The translations under genes were made by a program, and so were the position numbers. Positions 1 to 10,225 of a stretch of 64,000 nucleotides of DNA are shown here, piece after piece (the first letter of the stretch is position 1; every line of letters begins with the position of its first letter). This DNA comes from Acidobacteriota bacterium. Lineage in GTDB: Bacteria; Acidobacteriota; Blastocatellia; Pyrinomonadales; Pyrinomonadaceae. The DNA is taken from positions 1 to 64,000 of the forward strand of contig JAJPKD010000174.1 of the NCBI GenBank assembly GCA_021323895.1. The letters are read 5' to 3'. The notes beneath the pieces are model-generated. The model was not told the origin of the DNA. It did not search any database and worked only from the letters and a program-made list of their open reading frames with translations.

Positions 1-422
1 TGCTCAGGCGCGCTCTTCAACGTCCGTTCGGTGTCAGGAAGAAGCGTTTCCGGACGAAGTTGCATCGAGGATTGGTTGACCGGATTTGAATCATCAAGTT
101 GAACCAGATTGCCGGAAGTCGCTGCGTCGCTTTCTTCAATCAGGAAGAGCAATTCTACGTTTCCCAGACGCAGTTGATCGGCATGCGAGAGCGCTTGCTC
201 CTTAACTGGAATGCCGTTAACAAACGTTCCGTTGGCGCTATCGAGGTCGCGAATTTTGAAGTCGTCGCCATCCTGGCGAATCAGGCAATGCCGCCGCGAA
301 ACGGAAGGAAATGGGAGGGAAACGGAGTTAGCAGTTTCACGACCGATAGTGGTCTCGGGCGTCAACAAAGGAAACGCGGTTCCTTTCTTCGACCCGCTTA
401 TGACAACAACCCTGGGATTCAT
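1..422 (-). CDS. FHA-domain protein, N-terminal part (runs off the left edge)
   Basis: Reading the minus strand from an ATG at 422, an open frame continues to the window edge (about 140 residues). It is a forkhead-associated (FHA) phosphothreonine-binding domain, roughly residues 5-95. The hallmarks are visible: GR at 27-28, SRRH at 42-45, NGT at 64-66 and NG at 69-70. FHA domains read phospho-Thr on partner proteins, usually Ser/Thr-kinase substrates. After residue 95 a linker rich in Ser, Gln, Asn and Pro begins, so another domain must lie outside the window. In this group an N-terminal FHA is often joined to a sigma-54 activator or an adenylate-cyclase-type domain, but nothing here decides which. 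An array of alternating half-sites lies 70-108 bp upstream. The FHA call is secure and the full-length identity is unknown. Confidence 0.85.
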   Translation of the reverse strand, partial: MNPRVVVISGSKKGTAFPLLTPETTIGRETANSVSLPFPSVSRRHCLIRQDGDDFKIRDLDSANGTFVNGIPVKEQALSHADQLRLGNVELLFLIEESDAATSGNLVQLDDSNPVNQSSMQLRPETLLPDTERTLKSAPE

Positions 423-491
423 GCTCGACTGAGAACGCAAGCCACCAATCTCGCGAAATCTGGTAAGCCCCGACAATACAGCATTTGAAAA

Positions 492-530
492 CTATCGCTA
501 CTGATAGCCCTTACTATCATTTCTGATATC
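492..530. promoter_or_regulatory. operator-like array of alternating CTATC/GATAG half-sites
   Basis: CTATC (492-496), GATAG (503-507), CTATC (514-518) and GATAT (525-529) lie exactly 11 bp apart in alternating orientation. That forms overlapping inverted repeats on one face of the helix. The array is 70-108 bp upstream of the FHA gene start and could be a binding site for a dimeric regulator. No known regulator consensus was matched. Confidence 0.4.
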
Positions 531-790
531 AAATAGCCAGGGCTTTTCCTAATGTTTTCGCAGGATTAGGTTATTAGCGGTGATTTCGCCAGCAATCAAC
601 CGGTGTTGGAGTCTCCGGCGATTTTTCAAAATCAACGGCACAGAAATCGCACTACAAGACGGCCAAGAAGTTCAGATCGAACCAGGGAGTCACAGGAGAT
701 TTCACCGAGAAAAACATTCCCCACGCCGACAAGGTAGCAGCCAGCAGCACACCATACCAGCAGAGTTCCTGCTAGCTGAGACCGAGCAAC

Positions 791-826
791 AACCCGAAGT
801 CCCACCCTTCGGGTTGTTTGTTTTTT
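791..826 (+). terminator. rho-independent terminator
   Basis: A perfect 9-bp stem (AACCCGAAG at 791-799 pairing with CTTCGGGTT at 807-815), a 7-nt loop and a T-rich tract to 826. It points rightwards and ends a transcript whose gene I could not identify, insulating the HxlR gene that follows. Confidence 0.75.
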
Positions 827-947
827 GATCGCCCAATTCCATTCCTCGCCACGCCAACCAACCGACCGTCGAAAAGAGCGCTGGCAGAATCGCCCCAGTA
901 CGAGTATTTTTGTGCACGTAACAATTCCGAAGGTCGGAGATATTCTC

Positions 948-1445
948 GTGCGACGACGCAAGATCGATGGATGCCCAATCGCCGGAGCATTGCAGCTCAT
1001 CGGCGACAAGTGGACCATGCTGGTCGTGCGCGATCTTTACGCCGGCCCGAAAAGAACCACCGAGTTGCTCGAAGATCTCCATCCGATTAGCAGCCGCACG
1101 TTGATGGGGCGCTTGCGTGAGATGGAACAGGACGAGTTGGTTCTCAGAAATAATTACGGTGGTTTGCCGCGTCGCGTTGAGTATGAATTGACTGACCGGG
1201 GCCGACGGCTGATTCCGTTGCTGGACGCCTTGTTGAAAACGGGCTTGGCGATGGAGTGTAACGATTGTCAGGATCGCAAGGATAGCGCCGGGTACTATTG
1301 CGACTTTTGTCCGAGAAATCCTGAACGGGTTGTATCGTTAGTCGAGCAGCGAGATGCTCTGATTGAACCTGCTGATTCGTCGGAAGTCATTGAGCCGTTG
1401 CAGCCGGTCCGACGTCCAAAGGATGATTCGATCGTTTTGCTATGA
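948..1445 (+). CDS. HxlR-family winged-helix regulator with C-terminal CxxC-X10-CxxC tail
   Basis: HxlR-family DNA-binding proteins are dimeric winged helices, several of which sense thiol or electrophile stress through a conserved N-terminal Cys. The family core is clear: CPIAGAL, then GDKW and an L-V-V-R-D-L segment, then SSRTL and the wing ending ELTDRGRRL. With the GTG start at 948 the protein is 165 aa and the conserved Cys is residue 9. GGAG at 936-939 sits 8 nt upstream and favours this start over GTG 912 or ATG 825. After the wing the protein carries C104, C107, C118 and C121 in a CxxC-X10-CxxC arrangement, which is unusual for the family and looks like a small zinc or redox knuckle. 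The stop overlaps an ATG at 1442. Its neighbours are VKOR, redoxin and TlpA, which suggests it controls or senses thiol oxidation (inference). Confidence 0.82.
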   Translation: MRRRKIDGCPIAGALQLIGDKWTMLVVRDLYAGPKRTTELLEDLHPISSRTLMGRLREMEQDELVLRNNYGGLPRRVEYELTDRGRRLIPLLDALLKTGLAMECNDCQDRKDSAGYYCDFCPRNPERVVSLVEQRDALIEPADSSEVIEPLQPVRRPKDDSIVLL

Positions 1446-1474
1446 TTCAAAGCTTAGCCAAAGAGGTGACTGGT

Positions 1475-1654
1475 ATGAGAAAACTAATCGCGTTTTTGTT
1501 TACGCTAATCATCCTGGCGACACTTCCGGTCATTGCGTCCGGAAAGCCGCATCATCGGCGGCATCGACGAAGAGCGTTAATCGGAGCAGGTGCGGGCGCT
1601 GGCAGTGGCGCCTTGCAAAGGCATCGACACAGCCGGCGTCATCGTCGCCGGTAA
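1475..1654 (+). CDS. small exported His/Arg-rich protein
   Basis: A 59-aa product: a hydrophobic signal-peptide-like start (MRKLIAFLFTLIILATLPV...) with a likely cleavage site near ASG, followed by a mature part almost entirely of His, Arg, Gly and Ala with RRHRR-type clusters. ATG 1475 is chosen because GAGG at 1463-1466 is well placed; an in-frame ATG at 1442 overlapping the HxlR stop is the alternative. No family is recognised. The His-rich mature part could bind metal or an anionic surface, but that is only a guess from composition. It lies between the regulator and VKOR and is probably co-transcribed with them. Confidence 0.5.
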   Translation: MRKLIAFLFTLIILATLPVIASGKPHHRRHRRRALIGAGAGAGSGALQRHRHSRRHRRR

Positions 1655-1680
1655 AGAGCCCTTTGCGGCTTCATTGAATT

Positions 1681-2136
1681 ATGATCTCTGGCCCCGAGTC
1701 GCAAACTAAAATCGCCTGGCCATACTTGATCGCGGCGCTCGTTTCTTTGATCGGGCTGGGCGACGCGATTTACTTGACGATTCAGGACATGACCGGCGCG
1801 AGCTTGCGCTGCACGATCGTCTCCGGGTGCTCCGAAGTTCTTAGCAGCAAATACGCGCACATCGGATCCATCCCGTTGGCATCGGTCGGCGCGCTCGCAT
1901 ATTTCGCATTCTTCAGTCTGGCCGTTCTGGCAGCTTTTGGCTATTCGTTCGCGCGCCCTCTGCTCACGGTACTGGTCGCGTTAATGTTTCTCACCACGCT
2001 TTGGTTGCTCTATCTTCAGGCCTTTGTCATCCGCCATTTCTGTCAGTATTGTCTGCTGTCCGCCGCAGTCACCACAGTCTTATTGCTGGTTGTTACCGGA
2101 TCCGCCTGGGCTCGTTCACACGCACGGAAATCATAA
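1681..2136 (+). CDS. vitamin K epoxide reductase (VKOR) family membrane protein
   Basis: Bacterial VKOR re-oxidises a periplasmic thioredoxin-like partner by passing electrons to quinone, like DsbB. The 151-aa protein has four hydrophobic segments. It shows the loop cysteines C44 and C50 (C-T-I-V-S-G-C), the GSIPLASVG segment typical of the family, and the membrane CxxC (C121-Q-Y-C124). Many bacterial VKORs carry a fused thioredoxin domain. Here that domain is absent and separate thioredoxin-fold proteins are encoded just downstream. It follows the small exported protein by 26 bp. Confidence 0.88.
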   Translation: MISGPESQTKIAWPYLIAALVSLIGLGDAIYLTIQDMTGASLRCTIVSGCSEVLSSKYAHIGSIPLASVGALAYFAFFSLAVLAAFGYSFARPLLTVLVALMFLTTLWLLYLQAFVIRHFCQYCLLSAAVTTVLLLVVTGSAWARSHARKS

Positions 2137-2229
2137 ACTTGCGGAAGCTTTTCACGGCTTGCCTCGTCTAACTCTCGCTGCTAATCTTGGCAGTCAACCC
2201 AGCCACTTCTGAAAGGAGGTATCTAAACC

Positions 2230-2841
2230 ATGAAGAAACAGTACGCAGTTTTTCTGCTGATTGCGTCCCTCGTGATTATTGCGCTCGCGGCAGTTGCGGG
2301 CAGCGGCAGCAGCTTTGACATTCCGGCTCCGCCGGTGGTCGGCACGGTGATTGATGATTTCAAACTGCCGGATGCGGATGGCTCCGAGCATTCGCTCAAG
2401 GCGCTGATGGGCAAGAAAGGCGCCGTGATTATTTTCGTCGCCACCAAGTGCCCGGTTTCGAACGCCTACAACGATCGCATGGAGAAGTTGGCCGAAGACT
2501 ACAAAGCCAAAGGCATCAACGTCATAGGCATCAATGCGAACAACACTGAGCCGTCCGCTGAAGTAAAATCTCACGCTGCTGAGAAAGGCCTCAAGTTCAC
2601 GATCCTGAAGGACGATGGCAACAAGATCGCGGATCGTCTCGGCGCGACGCGCACGCCGGAAGCCTACGTGCTCGACACGAGCTTGAAGCTCGTCTATCAC
2701 GGCCGCATCGACAACTCGCAAAAGACTGAAGGCGTTACTTCAAACGACCTGCGCGACGCACTCGATGAATTGCTTGCCGGCAAGGCGATCACCAAGACCG
2801 GTGGCGCCGCATTTGGTTGCACGATCAAACGAGTGTCGTAA
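2230..2841 (+). CDS. membrane-anchored redoxin (peroxiredoxin-like thioredoxin fold)
   Basis: A 203-aa protein with an N-terminal membrane anchor or signal sequence (residues 5-24) and a redoxin/AhpC-TSA-like domain. The active site is T-K-C74-P-V-S, the single-Cys form of the PRX-like-1 group rather than the CxxC of thioredoxin. A second Cys (C197) lies seven residues from the C terminus and could serve as resolving Cys. A strong Shine-Dalgarno (GAAAGGAGG) precedes ATG 2230. Position between VKOR and TlpA suggests it takes part in extracytoplasmic thiol-disulfide exchange or peroxide removal. The substrate is unknown. Confidence 0.85.
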   Translation: MKKQYAVFLLIASLVIIALAAVAGSGSSFDIPAPPVVGTVIDDFKLPDADGSEHSLKALMGKKGAVIIFVATKCPVSNAYNDRMEKLAEDYKAKGINVIGINANNTEPSAEVKSHAAEKGLKFTILKDDGNKIADRLGATRTPEAYVLDTSLKLVYHGRIDNSQKTEGVTSNDLRDALDELLAGKAITKTGGAAFGCTIKRVS

Positions 2842-2867
2842 CGCTCCTTGTAAACCGAACTGATAGC

Positions 2868-3488
2868 ATGCGCACTACGTCAGCCAAACTGCGTCAAACG
2901 ATAATGCGTCTTTCATTATTTCTAACCCGTCTCGCAGTTATTGGTTGTCTGGTCTTTGCAGCGCTGGGTAAACCCCAAGACCCGAGCGCTGCGCCCAGAT
3001 CGGCACAGCCGGACCTGCGCAAAGTTCGGACAGCAGACTGGACAGCTGAGCCAATTCGCGAAATCAACCTCGACGGCTTGAAGAAGATCCTCCAACGTGA
3101 CGGAAAAGACACGCGCCCCTTGCTCGTTAACTTCTGGGCGACGTGGTGCGATCCCTGCCGCGAAGAGTTTCCCGATCTCGTGAAACTGGATAACGATTAC
3201 AAAGACAAGGGACTTAACTTCGTGGCGATTTCGCTCGACGACATCTCGGACATTAAGAGCGTCGTGCCAAAGTTTTTGACCGAGATGAAAGCGACGATGC
3301 CGGTGGTCCTTTTGAACGTGAACGATCCCGAACCGGCAATCAAAGTCGTTGATGCAACCTGGGACGGCCAGCTTCCCGCAACGTTTCTCTACGACAAAGA
3401 CGGCAAAGTCGTCTTCAGGCACTTTGGCCGGATTAACGCTGATGAGTTGAGGGCTGCGATCAACAGGCAAGTGGGTGGTAAGCCGTGA
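2868..3488 (+). CDS. TlpA/ResA-like thiol-disulfide oxidoreductase
   Basis: Thioredoxin-fold protein with the active-site motif WCDPC (Cys 94 and 97 from this start), preceded by VNFWAT and followed by a cis-Pro loop (Q-L-P-A-T). This is typical of TlpA/ResA proteins that reduce disulfides outside the cytoplasm, often for cytochrome c maturation. A hydrophobic N-terminal segment with V-I-G-C resembles a lipobox, so it may be a lipoprotein. The start is uncertain: ATG 2868 and ATG 2904 are both plausible, neither has a clear Shine-Dalgarno, and an upstream TTG overlapping the redoxin gene is less likely. It ends 54 bp before purL. Confidence 0.85.
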   Translation: MRTTSAKLRQTIMRLSLFLTRLAVIGCLVFAALGKPQDPSAAPRSAQPDLRKVRTADWTAEPIREINLDGLKKILQRDGKDTRPLLVNFWATWCDPCREEFPDLVKLDNDYKDKGLNFVAISLDDISDIKSVVPKFLTEMKATMPVVLLNVNDPEPAIKVVDATWDGQLPATFLYDKDGKVVFRHFGRINADELRAAINRQVGGKP

Positions 3489-3542
3489 TTCAAAGCCTGC
3501 TCAGCAGGCTGATTGATTCTTTCGCGACTCATTCAGACATAC

Positions 3543-5888
<2,346 letters not shown>

Positions 5889-5905
5889 TTTCCTAAACGC
5901 AACTC

Positions 5906-7867
5906 CTACTTTCTCGCCAAAACCACCGGCGCTTGTTCCGCGGCGCGAATCTTTTCGAAGAAGCTGCGCACCGCATTGTATTGATCTACCGGCACTGTGG
6001 CCGCGCGCTGCACGAGCTTGCGAGTGAAGAACACTTGACCATCCTTTGATTCGTACGTGGTCGCGTAACTTCCGTAAGGAGTTTCGAGCTTGACGGGATC
6101 AGGCATCTCATCCACCTGAAATCCATCAGGCAGAGTCACGCGCACGCTTTCGTCGTACGCATAAGGCTCAAGCACGATTGGATACTGCCGCTTCGCTTCA
6201 GTCAGGAACAGCGATTCCAGTCGCGAAACCGCCGCGGGTTTGAAGACCATCAATCGCTGCTGCATCAACTGCGCGTAGGCGGGCGCGTCGAACTCCAAAG
6301 CGAGCGAGAACTCGCCGCTCGCATTGTCTGTCGGACTGATTTGCGAAATTCTCGCGCCACCAGTCCCGCGCGTCACCCACGCTTCGATCCGTTTGGTGTA
6401 ATCAGGCCGAGACAAATGTCGAAACAGGCGGCGCTCTTCGACGGCTGATTGGCCCACCGACTTTTCGCTGACCTTGGCGCTGACGGCGCCGGTCGGTCGC
6501 AAAACCAGTTCAGTCTGTCGCTCCAAACGATTCGCTTCCGGCGGCGTTACCGGCATGCGCATCAGCGCGCCGTCGTCCCTCGCGGCAATCAACGCAAAGC
6601 TGCCCTGTTCGAAATCAGGCAGGTCGCCCACCAGCGTATCTTCATCAGTCGAATCGAAAATCAGCAGCCGGCCCAGCTTCGGATGCTGAATGACGGTGGC
6701 GACCTGGGTGTCGTCGCTGATTTTGATCGCGATGATGCAGTGGTTGAATTGACCGGGCGAGGCCCATTCTTCCCGCACATAGTTTGGATCGCCGGAATAG
6801 ATCGCGACCGGATACGCGGTGATGCCAACGGCCTTCAGCATTGCGCGCATCAGGTTCGCTTTGTCTTTGCAATCACCGTAGGACTTCGCGAAGACTTCGG
6901 CTGCGGTGTGCGGCCTGATGCCGCCGCCATGGCCGACATTGAAATCGATCGAAATGTACTTGAGGCGTTGCACGTAATCTCCGATGGCCCGAATCTTGTC
7001 GAGTTCCGTTTTTGCCGCGGCGGTCAACTCGCGAGCTTTCGCGCTCACGGCGTCGTTCGGCTCGGCCTGCGGATCGTGCAATTCGCTGATGAAGCGAGAG
7101 ACTTCAGCCCAGTTAGTGAATGTTCTCAGCGCGCCACCGCCGCCATCTCCGGGAACATAATTCACCGCGAGGCGCGGCGCCAGATTCGTGACTTCAGGAC
7201 TGGCGGGCTCTTCTTTGATCGGAGGCAGATTGTCGAGCTGCCATGTGTATGAATTGCCGTTGACCTGCGGCTCGATCTTCGCGTGATTGAAGACGACGCT
7301 GGCGGGCTTCCAACCGGCCGGAAGGGTCAGCGTGAAGCGCGACGAGAGCGTCGGCAAACGATCCTGAAACTCCCATTCTTCTTCGCCAAAGATCGACCGG
7401 TCTTCACTCGTAGCCTGATAGCCAAACACCGCGCCGGTCTCGGCGGCGTCCTTAGCGAGCACCGCCTTCACTCGCAACTCGTTGTAGATGTCGTTCGGAT
7501 CAGAAATGACGTCGAGCACTTCGTCCTTGCCGTAGTATTTGATCTCTCCCGACGGACGAATCAGCCACGCGCGCAGTTCGCGAACCTTACCGGTGTCGGT
7601 CAGGTAAGGAACGCCGGCCCGCGCGTAGCTGCGCCCTTCGCGATTCAAAATGCGCACCGCAAAGTTCTGCACCGTCGTGACGCGGCCATCGGCACTGACG
7701 CTGACTTGCTCTTCGTTCAGCAGCACGACGGCCTGCACGTCCTTTTCGTAACTCGGCACGTTGATCTTCGCAGCTTGTTGCAGCCACTGCGGCACGTCAT
7801 CGCCCGCGCGCGCGAGGGTAGGGTTGACCACAAACAGACAGCAGACCAGGATCAGTTTCTTTGTCAT
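5906..7867 (-). CDS. exported DUF3857/transglutaminase-like protein (intact triad)
   Basis: A 653-aa protein: signal peptide (about residues 1-21), DUF3857 region (about 45-230), transglutaminase-like domain (about 270-420) and a C-terminal DUF3858-like beta region. The papain-like triad is present: C333 in YGDCKDK, H376 in F-N-H-C and D405 in I-F-D-S-T-D. Such proteins are found outside the cytoplasm of Acidobacteriota and Bacteroidota. They are thought to act as peptidases or acyltransferases, but the substrate is not established. The next gene (7914-9917) is a paralogue 46 bp upstream in the same direction, so the two are likely co-transcribed. It converges with purL, with only 17 bp between them and no obvious terminator. 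Confidence 0.85.
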   Translation of the reverse strand: MTKKLILVCCLFVVNPTLARAGDDVPQWLQQAAKINVPSYEKDVQAVVLLNEEQVSVSADGRVTTVQNFAVRILNREGRSYARAGVPYLTDTGKVRELRAWLIRPSGEIKYYGKDEVLDVISDPNDIYNELRVKAVLAKDAAETGAVFGYQATSEDRSIFGEEEWEFQDRLPTLSSRFTLTLPAGWKPASVVFNHAKIEPQVNGNSYTWQLDNLPPIKEEPASPEVTNLAPRLAVNYVPGDGGGGALRTFTNWAEVSRFISELHDPQAEPNDAVSAKARELTAAAKTELDKIRAIGDYVQRLKYISIDFNVGHGGGIRPHTAAEVFAKSYGDCKDKANLMRAMLKAVGITAYPVAIYSGDPNYVREEWASPGQFNHCIIAIKISDDTQVATVIQHPKLGRLLIFDSTDEDTLVGDLPDFEQGSFALIAARDDGALMRMPVTPPEANRLERQTELVLRPTGAVSAKVSEKSVGQSAVEERRLFRHLSRPDYTKRIEAWVTRGTGGARISQISPTDNASGEFSLALEFDAPAYAQLMQQRLMVFKPAAVSRLESLFLTEAKRQYPIVLEPYAYDESVRVTLPDGFQVDEMPDPVKLETPYGSYATTYESKDGQVFFTRKLVQRAATVPVDQYNAVRSFFEKIRAAEQAPVVLARK

Positions 7868-7913
7868 CAGACGATCTCCAGAGGTTAATCTTGCTGCGAG
7901 ACTTCGGGATGAA

Positions 7914-9917
7914 TCAGTTGGCCTTCAACGTAATCGTGTGATTGTCCTGTGTATGAACCGCTTCGAAAAGCTGCTTGATGCTCGGGTAACTTGTGGTGGG
8001 AAACATGATATTCCAGCCGCCACCAAAGAAAAAATCTCGCTTGTAACGCAGCGTCTTCCCATCCTGCGTCGCGCCGATCGACACCCGATACTGGCTGATC
8101 TGGCCCGCTCCGAACGGCGCGGGAGCGTCGGCGTTATCGAGCGAAAAGCCCGTCGGCAAATCGATCCAAACTTCGTCTTGTTCAGACCAGGGATAGTGAA
8201 AGTAAATATCGTATTTGCGCGCGCTCGAAGAAAACAGCGGCTCGATGCCGTGCTCAAAAAACGCCGGTTGAAGGAACAGCCGCTTGCCGGTCCGCTGAGC
8301 GTAGCCGGGAACTCGGACGTGATACGTGCACAGGAACGGCTTCACCGGATCGGTGACGTTTTCAATCTTGATCTCAGAAAGTTCGGCGGTGCTCATCCGC
8401 TCTTTGATCTTATCGCGCAGATTTTGTTCGCGCTGCGCCGGCGAGTCGCCATCGTTCAACCGCTTCAGCTCGATTCCCACATGGCCCGAATACTCAACCG
8501 TGATGTCACCTTCGAGCGTTCCGTCATCGCTCAATTTCAATTTGGCATTTCGCTTTTCCATAGACTTTTGCGGCGGCGACAGCGGCGTCTTGATGAAACT
8601 TGGTTCCTTGGGATCGGAAAGCAACGCTTGTTCGCCCTCTTCCTGCCATAGCAGCATACCCATCGGCACATAGGAACTGCTCGGGTCGATGACGCGCCAG
8701 TCAGCTCCCACCTTTACCGCAATGTCGTACGAACTGAGGAAGTACGGAATCGTCAAGCTTTGATTGAAGAATGACTCGCGGCGATTGCCAACGCGCACGA
8801 CGCGCACGTCGAAACCGGCCGCAGTCGCCAGCGCGCCAAACAGCAGAGAGATGTCGCGCTCGGTGCCAACGCCCCGCTTCAAAGTATCGGCGGCCGATTT
8901 GTTTTCTTTCAGCTTCGCGCGATCCGCATCAGTCAAACCCGACGCGTCGCTGCTCGCGTTTTTGATTTTGGCATGGACGAAATCCAAAAGCTTTTGCAGC
9001 TTTTCTTCATCGGTCGCGGCGCTGCCAACTGCTTCAGTGGCGGCCTGTCGAACTTCATCTTTCACCTTAAAGTATGACTTGTAGTTATCATAAATTCGTT
9101 TGCCGAAAGCGCTCCAGTACTGCGCGCCGCGGCGCTCGGCATCGTCCGCGCTCGTATAGAAGACAAGCAGGTACGGGCGAACTTCGTATTCCGGCGGCAT
9201 CTTCGGCTCTTCATGAAACGCGGGCACATTCGTCATCCAGAAACTGAACGTTTCGGTTTTCTTCTCGAAATCGTTCTGGATGTTCCCGTTGAACGGCCTC
9301 ATCTGAAATCCGAAGCCGGGAATGGCCAAAGGCTTCATCGAATATTTGACGCTGCGGACGGGAATCTCGCGTTGGAAATCAAGGCGCTCGTAAAAGCTCA
9401 AGCTGTTGTTGCGAACTTCGCGATAACGATATTCGATGATCGCGCCCGGCTCGACATTCGGCATCGCAAACGACTTGGCTTTAACTTTCTTGCCTCCCTG
9501 CTTGACGATCGTGCGATCGAAGAAGTCCTTTCTCTGCAGCTCAACAACGTTCCCGTCCGGTTTGATCGTGCGTGCTGCCAGGTCTTTGATTTCCGTGTCA
9601 GTCTCGTAAGGAATATCAATTTTGCTCTGTGACTCTTTGCCGCGATCGGTGAAGATCTTGATTCGCAGGTAATGATTGATGACCGTGCGTGGATAGACGG
9701 TGTCGACGCCTTCCTGCACTTCATCGACGACTTTGGCCTCCCAGAAAATCACTTCGGCGTCGGCATCCTTATCGACCACCGGGTCGTTCGACTTCAGCTC
9801 TGAAGGATCGATGGGTCGCCAGTCATCGCCACCAACGGCAAACGACCTCACGGAAAGAAAGAATCCAAGACAGACTGCGACCGCTGAGAACACAAGAATG
9901 CGAGGGAAGAGTTTCAT
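7914..9917 (-). CDS. exported DUF3857/transglutaminase-like protein lacking the catalytic Cys and His
   Basis: A 667-aa protein with signal peptide (to about residue 27), DUF3857 (about 50-250), a transglutaminase-like fold (about 285-420) and a C-terminal beta region. Aligned with its neighbour 5906-7867, the Cys position is Glu 353 (G-T-E-R-D instead of G-D-C-K-D) and the His position is Ser 396. Only Asp 411 (V-I-D-P-S) is kept. It is probably non-catalytic and may bind the substrate or regulate its partner (inference). It is the first gene of a two-gene minus-strand unit. The 308-bp upstream region is shared with fbaB and holds a CRP/FNR-type palindrome at 10045-10058. Confidence 0.82.
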   Translation of the reverse strand: MKLFPRILVFSAVAVCLGFFLSVRSFAVGGDDWRPIDPSELKSNDPVVDKDADAEVIFWEAKVVDEVQEGVDTVYPRTVINHYLRIKIFTDRGKESQSKIDIPYETDTEIKDLAARTIKPDGNVVELQRKDFFDRTIVKQGGKKVKAKSFAMPNVEPGAIIEYRYREVRNNSLSFYERLDFQREIPVRSVKYSMKPLAIPGFGFQMRPFNGNIQNDFEKKTETFSFWMTNVPAFHEEPKMPPEYEVRPYLLVFYTSADDAERRGAQYWSAFGKRIYDNYKSYFKVKDEVRQAATEAVGSAATDEEKLQKLLDFVHAKIKNASSDASGLTDADRAKLKENKSAADTLKRGVGTERDISLLFGALATAAGFDVRVVRVGNRRESFFNQSLTIPYFLSSYDIAVKVGADWRVIDPSSSYVPMGMLLWQEEGEQALLSDPKEPSFIKTPLSPPQKSMEKRNAKLKLSDDGTLEGDITVEYSGHVGIELKRLNDGDSPAQREQNLRDKIKERMSTAELSEIKIENVTDPVKPFLCTYHVRVPGYAQRTGKRLFLQPAFFEHGIEPLFSSSARKYDIYFHYPWSEQDEVWIDLPTGFSLDNADAPAPFGAGQISQYRVSIGATQDGKTLRYKRDFFFGGGWNIMFPTTSYPSIKQLFEAVHTQDNHTITLKAN

Positions 9918-10044
9918 TTTTCGAGCACCTTTCAGGAGTCTAACGATTTCATTAGTCGGGACCTGGGCGACGTCGGGCGAGCCGGATTGGAACGCAGTCT
10001 AGCTCAGGTTCTTTGCTCTAGCAATCAGATTTTCGGGGCTGTCA

Positions 10045-10058
10045 GTGATCCAGATCAC
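10045..10058. promoter_or_regulatory. CRP/FNR-type palindrome in the divergent spacer
   Basis: Perfect inverted repeat GTGATC-CA-GATCAC, fitting the nTGAT-N4-ATCAn shape of FNR/Dnr-class sites. It lies about 128 bp upstream of the DUF3857 gene start and 168 bp upstream of fbaB. The rest of the 9918-10225 spacer shows only the fbaB promoter. Confidence 0.45.
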
Positions 10059-10137
10059 GGGTCTAATCGCGCGGAATTTGACCTCGATACACGATTTAGC
10101 GGCAGGCGCTTGATGCTCTGTTCCGAACCGCCGCGCG

Positions 10138-10146
10138 TGCTATAAT
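10138..10146 (+). promoter_or_regulatory. extended -10 promoter for fbaB
   Basis: TGCTATAAT is a perfect TATAAT (10141-10146) with the TGn extension. No good -35 is visible, as expected for an extended -10 promoter. Transcription would start near 10153, giving a leader of about 73 nt. Confidence 0.6.
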
Positions 10147-10225
10147 CCAGCCCTCGCGTTCAGTTAACTTTTACTTATGAATCACGCGTCATAGTTCCCG
10201 GCGCGGCCATCATTTGGAGGAAACC

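Larger units (their letters stand above)
423..947. other. gene-poor stretch between the FHA gene and the HxlR gene
   Basis: There is no well-supported gene here. It holds an operator-like array at 492-530 and a strong plus-strand terminator at 791-826, so something is probably transcribed rightwards from about 540-790. One plus-strand frame ending with TAG near 773 has a protein-like composition (many Lys, Ser, Thr, Ala), but it has no ATG, GTG or TTG before the preceding stop. I do not call it a gene. A small RNA or the remnant of a small gene are both possible. Confidence 0.4.

Noticed and set aside
580-828. Plus-strand open frame of 82 codons
   Set aside because: It runs through the hairpin and T-tract of the terminator and has no family resemblance.
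632-1082. Minus-strand open frames opposite the HxlR gene start
   Set aside because: Antisense shadows with odd composition; the plus-strand protein is a clear family member.
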